DNA of 7,766 bases from Clostridiaceae bacterium (GTDB taxonomy: Bacteria; Bacillota; Clostridia; Saccharofermentanales; Fastidiosipilaceae), in contig JAAYZH010000228.1 of assembly GCA_012514965.1 (NCBI GenBank), positions 1 to 7,766 of the forward strand, in the 5' to 3' direction. The translations under genes were made by a program, and so were the position numbers. The notes beneath the pieces are model-generated. The model saw nothing but the letters and a program-made list of their open reading frames with translations, was not told where the DNA came from and did no database searches. This document shows, piece by piece, positions 1-6,474 of this stretch (its first letter is position 1; each line of letters begins with the position of its first letter).

Positions 1-240
1 GAGGCAGAAGCCGCGGCTTTCATTGATGCCCTGGAGATTTTTTCGCTCCTGGCCAATGTGGCTGACGTGAAGTCGCTGGTGATTCACCCTGCCAGCACCA
101 CACATGCGCAGATGACTGTCGAGGAGCAGCTGCAATTGGGCATAAAGCCGAACACCATCCGTCTGTCCATCGGCACCGAGCATATAGAGGATATTCTGAC
201 GGATCTGTCTGCAGGCTTAGCAGCAGCAACCGTTCTCTAG
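1..240 (+). CDS. metY: O-acetylhomoserine sulfhydrylase (MetY family), C-terminal fragment
   Basis: The frame is open from base 1 to the TAG at 238-240 and gives 79 residues, so the gene starts outside the window. The fragment matches the end of Cys/Met-metabolism PLP enzymes: a block reading LANVADVKSLVIHPASTTH, then EEQ, then IRLSIGTEHIEDILTDL. In this family the Arg of IRLS (fragment residue 54) contacts the substrate carboxylate. The 'NVADVKSLVIHPASTTH' wording favours O-acetylhomoserine sulfhydrylase, which makes homocysteine from O-acetylhomoserine and sulfide in the cytoplasm, over cystathionine gamma-synthase or gamma-lyase. The PLP-binding lysine lies outside the window and cannot be checked. 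The last 24 bases overlap the end of the opposing radical SAM gene. No terminator hairpin was seen after the stop. Confidence 0.88.
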   Translation, partial: EAEAAAFIDALEIFSLLANVADVKSLVIHPASTTHAQMTVEEQLQLGIKPNTIRLSIGTEHIEDILTDLSAGLAAATVL

Positions 241-1209
241 TTCGCGATTTTGCCAGGAGTTTTCTGTCCACGCGCTGCCCTGACGGATATTGCGTTCACG
301 GAATGTTGCCTGTATCCGGTTGAGCACCCGGCGCTTGTCTGCAGTCCAGAGCGGAGCCAGCAGGAGTTCCTTTGGCCCATCGCCGGTAAGCCGATGAATG
401 ACCATTCCACTCGGCAGCCGCGGCAGAATCTCACACAATAAGTCTAGCCATTCCCCTTCGCGCAAGCAGCTGAACTTGCCGGCGCGATAATCCTCTGCCA
501 AAGCAGTGCCCTCCAGCACATGCAGCAGGTGCAGCTTGACTCCCTGGATGGGGAGACTCGCCACATAATCGACTGTGGCAAGCATGTCCTCTCTGCTCTC
601 GCCCGGCAGGCCAAAAATCAGGTGTACTACCGTCTCGATGCCAGCGTCGTGAAGTTTCGCCAGCGCTTGTTCAAAAGTGTCCAGGGTATAACATCGGTTG
701 ATTGTCAAGGTTGTGCGCTCATGAATCGTTTGCAGACCGAGCTCCACCCAGACTGGTTTGACTTGGTTGAGCCGGCGCAAAAGAGCGATCACGTCTTCGG
801 GCAGGCAGTCCGGACGGGTCCCGATCGCCAAGCCGACAATGTCAGGCTGCTCCAAAACGGGGCGAAAGAGCGCGTCTAAGATTTCGACCGGGGCGTAGGT
901 ATTCGTGTAAGACTGGAAGTATGCCATGTAGAGCGGCTTGTCTGCCTTGGTCTTGCGCGCCAGCAGGGCTTTGGCCGAATCCAGCTGTGCTTCTACATCA
1001 CGCACCTGCTTGGCCGCGAAAGTGCTGCTGCCGTCAGCGCAAAAACTGCAGCCCCTGACACCCAGCCTGCCGTCGCGGTTGGGACAGGTCATACCGGCGT
1101 CCAGGGCAAGCTTGTACACCTTGCCGCCAAATTGTTCACGAAAATAATCATTCAGGGAACGATAGCGCGAGCTCTCTGCCTCCGTTCTTCTCATCGCTTC
1201 ATCGCTCAT
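217..1209 (-). CDS. TIGR01212-family radical SAM protein (YtqA/YhcC-like)
   Basis: A protein of 330 residues from the chosen ATG. The iron-sulfur motif is C42, C54 and C57 (CX11CX2C, within CPNRDGRLGVRGCSFC), preceded by FGGKVYKLALDAGMT, which is diagnostic of the TIGR01212 family (B. subtilis YtqA, E. coli YhcC). Further on come GTRPDCLPEDV, WVELGLQT and HLIFGLPGES, typical of the radical SAM barrel. Family members are expected to bind a 4Fe-4S cluster and cleave S-adenosylmethionine; the substrate is not settled here. The start at 1209 forms an ATGA overlap with the stop of the upstream SDR gene, suggesting translational coupling. An in-frame ATG at 1224 would add five residues (MDIHA) and cannot be excluded; neither start has a strong Shine-Dalgarno. 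The C-terminus ends in three cysteines encoded within the overlap with the metY end. Confidence 0.93.
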   Translation of the reverse strand: MSDEAMRRTEAESSRYRSLNDYFREQFGGKVYKLALDAGMTCPNRDGRLGVRGCSFCADGSSTFAAKQVRDVEAQLDSAKALLARKTKADKPLYMAYFQSYTNTYAPVEILDALFRPVLEQPDIVGLAIGTRPDCLPEDVIALLRRLNQVKPVWVELGLQTIHERTTLTINRCYTLDTFEQALAKLHDAGIETVVHLIFGLPGESREDMLATVDYVASLPIQGVKLHLLHVLEGTALAEDYRAGKFSCLREGEWLDLLCEILPRLPSGMVIHRLTGDGPKELLLAPLWTADKRRVLNRIQATFRERNIRQGSAWTENSWQNRELENGCCC

Positions 1210-1901
1210 GGCGTGAATGTCCATCCCTCATCCCCGTGATAAATCATGCGTTTGCTCATGCCGCCGTCGACATACAGTTCTGCTCCGTTGATGAAGCGGT
1301 TGCCTGGGTCTGCGAGAAAAAGAGCAGCCCGCAGAATATCATCAGGAGTTCCGACTCTGTCGGAGGGGTGCTGCCCTCTATCCTCCGGGCCAAATTCACT
1401 GCCTGTCGTATCGATCCAGCCCGGGACTATGCTGTTCACACGGACTTCACCGGCCAGGCTGACCATGAGTGCGTGGCTCAGGGCCCGCAGGCCGCCTTTG
1501 GCCGCGCTGTAACTTTCCGTATCGGCTTGTGACTGTGCCATTCGCGTGGAGAGAATATTGATGACACCGGCACCCTCGCCAAAGAGCTTCCGCAGTTGCT
1601 GGACCAGATAAAATGGCGCGGAAATGCCGATGTGCAAGGCGCGATTAAACTGCTCATAATTTGCGGTCTCGATCCCGCCAGAAGACTGCATGGCATTGTT
1701 GATCAGTACATCCACGGTGCCGGCTTCGTTCTTGATCTGCGCAACAAAACGATCCAGATCCTCCTGTTCGGCTAAATCACCTTGGAAATACGGATTTTCC
1801 AGAAGGTCAATTCCGTAGACTTGATAGCCCGCGGCGCTGAACCCCCTGGCTAGATACTCGCCGATTCCGCGGGCACAACCCGTTATAACAGCAGTTTTCA
1901 T
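1206..1901 (-). CDS. Short-chain dehydrogenase/reductase (SDR) family oxidoreductase
   Basis: A 231-residue classical SDR of slightly short length. Seen in order: the dinucleotide-binding TGCARGIG at residues 7-14, an acidic D32 after strand 2 (favours NAD(H) over NADP(H)), GDL at 41-43, NNA at 68-70, and the catalytic Ser118, Tyr131 and Lys135 (YSAAK) with the usual 13-residue Ser-Tyr spacing. VNSIVPGWIDT at 155-165 and the C-terminal VDGG at 211-214 complete the fold. It should be a soluble NAD-dependent alcohol/ketone oxidoreductase; the substrate cannot be read from sequence. The start is supported by AAGGAG (1915 to 1910) eight bases upstream and by a TATAAT box further up. It is the first gene of a minus-strand pair with the radical SAM gene. 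Confidence 0.94.
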   Translation of the reverse strand: MKTAVITGCARGIGEYLARGFSAAGYQVYGIDLLENPYFQGDLAEQEDLDRFVAQIKNEAGTVDVLINNAMQSSGGIETANYEQFNRALHIGISAPFYLVQQLRKLFGEGAGVINILSTRMAQSQADTESYSAAKGGLRALSHALMVSLAGEVRVNSIVPGWIDTTGSEFGPEDRGQHPSDRVGTPDDILRAALFLADPGNRFINGAELYVDGGMSKRMIYHGDEGWTFTP

Positions 1902-1909
1902 CTTCAGTT

Positions 1910-1935
1910 CTCCTTAAAAGTTTGCTTCTATTATA
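1910..1935 (-). promoter_or_regulatory. Promoter -10 and ribosome binding site of the SDR gene
   Basis: On the minus strand a perfect TATAAT lies at 1935-1930 and AAGGAG at 1915-1910, eight bases before the ATG at 1901. I could not find a good -35 hexamer at 16-18 bp spacing (AGTTCT is the 17-bp position). The predicted leader is only about 20 nt. The TATAAT match is seen; promoter activity is inferred. Confidence 0.5.
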
Positions 1936-2014
1936 GAGGAATAAGCGCGTGGAGAACTCGGATTATGCGGCACGAAGCCTTGCTTGTATGTATACGCGCG
2001 GAATCGTCTTATAC

Positions 2015-2043
2015 TTCTCAGCCCTCCAGAGGCGTGCTATAAT
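2015..2043 (+). promoter_or_regulatory. Extended -10 promoter of the PBP-dCMP deaminase pair
   Basis: TTCTCA at 2015-2020 (4 of 6 to TTGACA), a 17-bp spacer, then TGC-TATAAT with TG at 2035-2036 and the hexamer at 2038-2043. This is a textbook sigma-A/sigma-70 extended -10 promoter. The start of transcription should be near 2050, giving a leader of about 75 nt before the ATG at 2125. Just after the expected start is an AT-rich inverted repeat (AATTA-GG-TAATT, 2055-2066) that could be an operator, but this is speculative. Confidence 0.65.
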
Positions 2044-2114
2044 AAATAACTAATAATTAGGTAATTTATGTCCTGCGATTGAGCAGTGATTCGGCGGTAC
2101 AGCGCTGCCGATAC

Positions 2115-2119
2115 GAGGA
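2115..2119 (+). promoter_or_regulatory. Ribosome binding site deciding the PBP start
   Basis: GAGGA at 2115-2119 is five bases before the ATG at 2125. The longer in-frame option, GTG at 2086, has no purine-rich Shine-Dalgarno in front of it (the preceding bases are CTGCGATTGAGCA). This supports 2125 as the true start. Confidence 0.65.
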
Positions 2120-2124
2120 TAAAG

Positions 2125-4638
2125 ATGAACGAGAAGAATTTTCAACGCCCCCAATCCAGCGGTGACGTAAAGAAGCCCACGCCCGTGCCGTCATCACCGG
2201 CTGGTCAGAAGCCTGTACCGCAACGTGCTCCAGGTACGAACCACAGCCAGGCTCCCGTCAGCGGCAAGCGTCCGCCGGCGAAGCCTTCTCCGGCTGCTGC
2301 CCCTCGCAAAGCATTCGATTTCACGAGTGCCCTGCCCAGCTTGACCGAGAAGCGCAAGGCGTATGATAGCGAACGCAACGAGCGCCTCCGGAAGCGTGAA
2401 CTTTATCGAATCAAGCGAAGTGTTCGCAAGCGTGTTTCCGGCAAACCTGATATCCCTAATTCCGACATTACCGTACCCGGCATTCTGGGCAAATTCGCGG
2501 GCAAGGCGGCTTTGCTCTTGATTATCATTATTCTCGTCTCCGTCATCTTTGTCGGCGGCACAGGCATCGGCATCCTGGTCGGCTACATCTCTACGGCAAC
2601 CGAGATCCCGAACGAACTCTTTACAATCACGGAGCAGACTTCGTACATTTATGACTCGAATGGCACCCCTATCGCTACCCTCACCGGCACCAGCAACATA
2701 AACCGCGAGCTGGTCCCCTATTCCGAAGTGTCTCATACCTACATCGATGAGGCATTCATGGCGATTGAAGATCGCTCCTTCGAAACGAATATCGGCATCG
2801 ATCCGCGCCGTATCATCAGCGCTGTCGTCAATACCGTCACCAGCTCCGGTGACTCGTCGCACGGCGGTTCCACGATCACACAGCAGACCATCAAGATGCT
2901 GACCGGTGACGATGAGGTATCGTACCAGCGCAAGGTGCAGGAGTGGTACCGCGCGGTCAAACTTACAGAGCAGTTGTCGAAGTCTGAGATCATGAGTCTC
3001 TATCTCAACCTCGTACCTATGGGGAACAATTACGTCGGCATCCAGTCGGCAGCCAAAGCCTATTTCGGCAAGGAGGCCAGTCAGCTGAACCTGGCAGAAT
3101 GCGCGCTTTTGGCCGGTATACCGAAGAGCCCTTCCTCCTACAATCCCCGCACGGAACTGGGCCGCAAGAATGCGCAGAGACGTCAGCGCGTGGTACTTCA
3201 GGCCATGCTCGATGAGAACGTCATTACCGCCAGACAATTCGAAACCGCGATGAATTTCGAGCTCGTTTACAATCAGGAAGAGGTTCAGTTATCCGGTTTG
3301 TACATCAATTCCTATTTTGAGGAGTACACCATTTCTCAAGTTACACGTGATCTCATGGAGAAGAAGGGTTATTCCGAGAACGTGGCCTACAAGATGGTCA
3401 TGAACGGCGGCCTGCAGATTTACACCTCCCAGGATACCGTTGCGCAACAAAGCCTGGATCAGATTTTCCTTGACGAAAATATGTTTCAACAGAATCCCGC
3501 CGACTATGTGAATTCGCCCGAGCTTCCGGAGGCAGGAGTTGTCCTTCTAGATAATCAGAATGGTACCATCGTCGCCATGCAGGGCGGTTTTGGCCCCAAA
3601 CGCGCGAACCTCGTTCTGAATCGCGCGGCGAACATTCGCCGCTCACCCGGTTCGTCCATCAAGCCCCTGGCTGTCTACGGCCCAGGACTTGAGCTGGATA
3701 TTCTAACCGGGGCAACCATTATCAAGGACGAGAAATCCTACCTCGATCCACAGAATCCCACCGCCATCTGGCCGACAAACGCCTACAACGGCTTTCTCGG
3801 CAACATGAACGTGATTGACTGCGTCAAGCGCTCGAACAACGTTCCTGCAGTCAAAGCACTTAATGAAGTCGGCGTAGCCAATGCGAAATACTTCCTTAAG
3901 CAGATGGGTATCGACCTGACCAATGACCCCGTGCAACTCTCTCTGGGCACCGGCGGTCTGACCTATGGTACCTCACCTCTGCGTCTCGCCAACGCCTTCA
4001 TGACATTCCCGAACGGAGGCCTCTATTCTGAAGCGAAATCCTACACCAAGGTCCTGGACAGCAACGGCACAGTTCTGCTGGAGCACAAGCCTGATTACAC
4101 CCAGGTCTTCGATCCCGAGGCAGCCTATATGATGACATCCATCATGGAAGATGTACTCCTGGGTTCCACAGGCGGCACCGGTCATTCCGGTACAGCGCGC
4201 GCAGTCGGACCAATTTCCAACGCAGAAGGCCAGCGTATTGCTTCTTCGGCCAAAACCGGTACGACGAACTCTTACAACGATGAGTGGATCGTCCTGCAGA
4301 CCCCCTACTACACCTCAGTCGGCTGGTACGGTTTCGACAATCGAATCAAGCAAACCTACATCCCCCGCAAGGATCTCTTCAATGTCCACTTCATTGTCGG
4401 CGATTTCATGAAAGCAGTTCATGCCGAGAAAGCTCCTTTGGATTGGGTGAAGCCTACAGGCATAATCGAACTGTCTGTGTGCACGGTGTCCGGCCAGCTT
4501 GCGACCTCATCCTGCGGAGGCAAGGTCAGAACCATTCCTTTCAAAGCAGGCAATCCTTTGACACCCACTGAGCCCTGCGGCGTTCACAGCAAATCCGGCG
4601 CGCCAATCAACTTCATCAATACCGATCGTCAGCCTTAA
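2125..4638 (+). CDS. Class A penicillin-binding protein (GT51 transglycosylase plus transpeptidase)
   Basis: An 837-residue bifunctional peptidoglycan synthase. Residues 1-127 are a Pro/Lys/Arg-rich cytoplasmic tail; 128-157 are a membrane anchor (Leu/Ile/Val run). The GT51 domain spans about 190-365: EDRSF with catalytic Glu215, GGSTITQQ at 247-254, second Glu at 273 in RKVQEW, then YLN and AYFGK (Tyr313). The penicillin-binding transpeptidase domain has SSIK at 510-513 (nucleophile Ser510), SNN at 570-572 and KTGT at 710-713, so all three active-site motifs are intact. A C-terminal segment carries Cys786, Cys797 and Cys818 in a pattern I associate with clostridial class A PBPs. The enzyme polymerises lipid II glycan strands and cross-links stem peptides on the outer face of the membrane. 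One oddity: motif I has Asn222 where the family usually has His. A longer GTG start at 2086 is possible but lacks a ribosome site. It probably heads an operon with the dCMP deaminase gene 16 nt downstream. Confidence 0.97.
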   Translation: MNEKNFQRPQSSGDVKKPTPVPSSPAGQKPVPQRAPGTNHSQAPVSGKRPPAKPSPAAAPRKAFDFTSALPSLTEKRKAYDSERNERLRKRELYRIKRSVRKRVSGKPDIPNSDITVPGILGKFAGKAALLLIIIILVSVIFVGGTGIGILVGYISTATEIPNELFTITEQTSYIYDSNGTPIATLTGTSNINRELVPYSEVSHTYIDEAFMAIEDRSFETNIGIDPRRIISAVVNTVTSSGDSSHGGSTITQQTIKMLTGDDEVSYQRKVQEWYRAVKLTEQLSKSEIMSLYLNLVPMGNNYVGIQSAAKAYFGKEASQLNLAECALLAGIPKSPSSYNPRTELGRKNAQRRQRVVLQAMLDENVITARQFETAMNFELVYNQEEVQLSGLYINSYFEEYTISQVTRDLMEKKGYSENVAYKMVMNGGLQIYTSQDTVAQQSLDQIFLDENMFQQNPADYVNSPELPEAGVVLLDNQNGTIVAMQGGFGPKRANLVLNRAANIRRSPGSSIKPLAVYGPGLELDILTGATIIKDEKSYLDPQNPTAIWPTNAYNGFLGNMNVIDCVKRSNNVPAVKALNEVGVANAKYFLKQMGIDLTNDPVQLSLGTGGLTYGTSPLRLANAFMTFPNGGLYSEAKSYTKVLDSNGTVLLEHKPDYTQVFDPEAAYMMTSIMEDVLLGSTGGTGHSGTARAVGPISNAEGQRIASSAKTGTTNSYNDEWIVLQTPYYTSVGWYGFDNRIKQTYIPRKDLFNVHFIVGDFMKAVHAEKAPLDWVKPTGIIELSVCTVSGQLATSSCGGKVRTIPFKAGNPLTPTEPCGVHSKSGAPINFINTDRQP

Positions 4639-4654
4639 TGAGTAGGAGAAATGT

Positions 4655-5152
4655 ATGCCAAAACGCGAGAACTATATTTCCTGGGACGAGTACTTCATGG
4701 GCGTTGCCTTGCTAGCCGCGATGCGCAGCAAAGACCCCGGCACCCAGGTCGGAGCCTGTATCGTCAGCTCCCTGAACAAAATCATTTCCACAGGTTATAA
4801 CGGCTTCCCCATCGGTCTTGGTGATGATGACTTTCCGTGGGCCAAAGAAGGCGGCTTCCAGGAGACAAAATATGCTTATGTCTGCCACGCAGAACTGAAT
4901 GCCATTCTCAATAATCCGGGCACCTCTTTGGCTGGCTGTCGTATCTATGTCGCGCTTTTCCCCTGCAACGAGTGCGCCAAAGCGATTATTCAGGCCGGCA
5001 TCCGCGAAGTAATCTATATTTCCGACAAGTACGCCGCCACCGACGGTGTAATCGTGTCCAAACGCATGTTCGACGCCGCCGGTGTAAGCTACCGCAAATT
5101 CGAAGGTTTCCACGATACCTTGAGCTTGTCTTTTCGCGAAGAAGACATCTAA
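4655..5152 (+). CDS. dCMP deaminase (deoxycytidylate deaminase)
   Basis: A 165-residue zinc-dependent deaminase, close to the usual family length. The zinc and catalytic site is complete: His78 and Glu80 in CHAELNAI, and Cys104 and Cys107 in FPCNEC. Flanking family signatures are GYNGFP at 47-52, DDDFPWA at 57-63, and IIQAGIREVIYISDKY from residue 111. These distinguish it from cytidine and tRNA-adenosine deaminases and match the dCMP deaminases of B. subtilis ComEB and vertebrate DCTD type. It converts dCMP to dUMP, the substrate of thymidylate synthase, in the cytoplasm. The start is supported by AGGAG at 4644-4648, six bases upstream of the ATG. It lies 16 nt after the PBP stop with no terminator between, so it is likely co-transcribed, and is followed by a strong terminator. 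Confidence 0.96.
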   Translation: MPKRENYISWDEYFMGVALLAAMRSKDPGTQVGACIVSSLNKIISTGYNGFPIGLGDDDFPWAKEGGFQETKYAYVCHAELNAILNNPGTSLAGCRIYVALFPCNECAKAIIQAGIREVIYISDKYAATDGVIVSKRMFDAAGVSYRKFEGFHDTLSLSFREEDI

Positions 5153-5172
5153 ACAGGTTACTAAAATATTGA

Positions 5173-5207
5173 AAGCGGCTGGAGTGCTTGGCTCCAGCCG
5201 CTTTTTT
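5173..5207 (+). terminator. Rho-independent terminator after dCMP deaminase, possibly bidirectional
   Basis: A perfect 12-bp G+C-rich stem (AAGCGGCTGGAG, 5173-5184, with CTCCAGCCGCTT, 5192-5203) around a 7-nt loop, ending in a run of six T (5202-5207). It starts about 20 nt after the deaminase stop. Read from the minus strand the stem is followed by TTTCAATATTTT, so it may also terminate the converging membrane-protein gene that ends at 5239. Confidence 0.9.
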
Positions 5208-5238
5208 GTGTCCAGATGACCTGTGGCTAGTGTGCGTT

Positions 5239-6180
5239 CTAACCGATACGACCGACGCCGCCAAGCAACACATAGTAGAGCACAACCATACCGGTCATGA
5301 TCCATTTGGCCGCCTTCTTCTCTTCATTGTGGGACATAAAACGAAGCATGAGAATGATCGTCACAATTAAGGCAGCGGTGTTGAGGATCCCATTCAACTC
5401 GGTGAAGATCCCCACATTGAACAAGCCAAAGATAATATTGAGCGGGAGCAGCAGCAAACGCGGCAACATGCAAACAGCAGCTGCGTTGACCGGACGCCAC
5501 CAATCTTTGAACTCCTTAAAAATCACTTGCGAAAGCATGAATACACCGGCCAAAATACCAAACACCAAAACGGCCTGCAGCAGCCCAAATGCCCAGACAC
5601 CGGCGTTATAACCGATGCCGAAGTTGAAGCGCAAAACACTAAATAGCTGTGAAATTGGATACAGAATAAAATACAGCACAAAAATCAAGGCCCAAGCGAA
5701 TGGGCGCTCGGAGTTCTTGGCCTGCACAACAGAGTCGGTGTAATCCTGAGAGAAGAAAGTCTTAATCCAGCCTAACGTCTCTTGGAAGATCAACTGCAGC
5801 TCATCGCTTCCTTGGCGCTTGGGCTGCGCAGGGCCCTGTGCGTAGTTCGGCGGCACTTGCTGCTGGTAGGCATTCTGCTGATCATAGCCAGACGCCGGCT
5901 GCTGATAGCCGGGTGCTTGGTGCTGGTACTCTTGGCCGGGCTGCCAGCTGGCAGCCGGATCCTGATATCCTTGCGCATAGCCCTGGTATGGGGGCTGGGC
6001 ACTCTGATTCACGTAACGCGCCGGATCATAGCCATTCTCAGGCGCAGGCTGGCCGGGATCACTGTAGGTCGGCTCAACCGGTTGCTGCGGCTGATAATAC
6101 TTCGGATAACGCGCTGGATCTTGAGGCGCCTGCTGCTGGCCACCCTGGCCATTAGGATCTGGTGTATATGGGTTATCCAT
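5239..6180 (-). CDS. Yip1-like five-helix membrane protein with Gln/Pro/Tyr-rich N-terminal domain
   Basis: A 313-residue protein. Residues 1-120 are low complexity: by my count 27 Gln, 23 Pro and 15 Tyr, with DPARY twice (21-25, 52-56) and repeated GYQ-type units. A short amphipathic stretch follows (about 126-145, DELQLIFQETLGWIKTFF), then five hydrophobic segments at about 161-183, 195-221, 231-254, 264-282 and 292-309. Five helices after a soluble N-terminus recall Yip1-domain proteins, but I make that assignment from topology and general texture, not from a decisive motif. The N-terminal half should be cytoplasmic because there is no signal peptide. No catalytic residues are visible and function is unknown. 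ATG 6180 is preferred over an in-frame ATG at 6207 because AGGAGG sits six bases before it. The gene converges on the dCMP deaminase terminator and diverges from the lipoprotein gene. Confidence 0.85.
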   Translation of the reverse strand: MDNPYTPDPNGQGGQQQAPQDPARYPKYYQPQQPVEPTYSDPGQPAPENGYDPARYVNQSAQPPYQGYAQGYQDPAASWQPGQEYQHQAPGYQQPASGYDQQNAYQQQVPPNYAQGPAQPKRQGSDELQLIFQETLGWIKTFFSQDYTDSVVQAKNSERPFAWALIFVLYFILYPISQLFSVLRFNFGIGYNAGVWAFGLLQAVLVFGILAGVFMLSQVIFKEFKDWWRPVNAAAVCMLPRLLLLPLNIIFGLFNVGIFTELNGILNTAALIVTIILMLRFMSHNEEKKAAKWIMTGMVVLYYVLLGGVGRIG

Positions 6181-6186
6181 AAAAAT

Positions 6187-6192
6187 CCTCCT
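6187..6192 (-). promoter_or_regulatory. Ribosome binding site of the Yip1-like gene
   Basis: A perfect AGGAGG on the minus strand (6192 to 6187), six bases before the ATG at 6180. It decides the start against the longer in-frame ATG at 6207, which has no such site at the right distance. Confidence 0.8.
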
Positions 6193-6235
6193 CTGTGCTA
6201 TGCACATTCATATTTATATAATTTTATTCGCAACA

Positions 6236-6244
6236 ATTGTAACA
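6236..6244 (-). promoter_or_regulatory. Possible extended -10 promoter of the Yip1-like gene
   Basis: TGT-TACAAT on the minus strand (6244 to 6236) fits an extended -10 element and would give a leader of about 50 nt. No good -35 was found at 17 bp. A TATAAA at 6218-6213 is an alternative -10 in the same AT-rich stretch. Both are sequence matches only. Confidence 0.35.
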
Positions 6245-6412
6245 AAAACCATCTGCTAACACAGCCTTATTTTTTGCCCGCGTGTAAAGGATCGTTATCC
6301 TGGCGGAATCTCACCTGAAAAAACTTCTCCCCAAATGCACCATGGCAGAATTCTTCCAGTCGGCCTGAGATATTTCTTCTCATTCGGCCTTACCAGAAAT
6401 TACACGTAAACC

Positions 6413-6441
6413 TTGGCTATCCACATAATCTACGCTACAAT
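6413..6441 (+). promoter_or_regulatory. Promoter of the lipoprotein gene
   Basis: TTGGCT at 6413-6418 (4 of 6 to TTGACA), a 17-bp spacer, then TACAAT at 6436-6441 (5 of 6 to TATAAT). Transcription would start near 6448, giving a short leader that includes GGATGGAG (6456-6463), the likely ribosome site for the ATG at 6475. Confidence 0.55.
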
Positions 6442-6474
6442 AGGATAACTTTAAAGGATGGAGTCTTTCTGCTA

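Noticed and set aside
520..879. Plus-strand open frame inside the radical SAM gene (119 codons)
   Set aside because: The minus strand carries a complete radical SAM family protein over this span; the plus frame has no recognisable features.
2086..2124. GTG start extending the PBP by 13 residues
   Set aside because: There is no ribosome binding site before 2086, while GAGGA lies five bases before the ATG at 2125.
2194..3237. Long open frame on the minus strand opposite the PBP gene (347 codons)
   Set aside because: It is a shadow of the G+C-rich codon pattern of the PBP, whose motifs are unmistakable. The antisense product has no recognisable domain and I found no ribosome site.
5782..6318. 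Plus-strand open frame opposite the Gln-rich region of the membrane protein (178 codons)
   Set aside because: The Leu/Arg/Ile-rich product is what the reverse complement of Gln/Pro/Tyr codons gives; it has no coding support.
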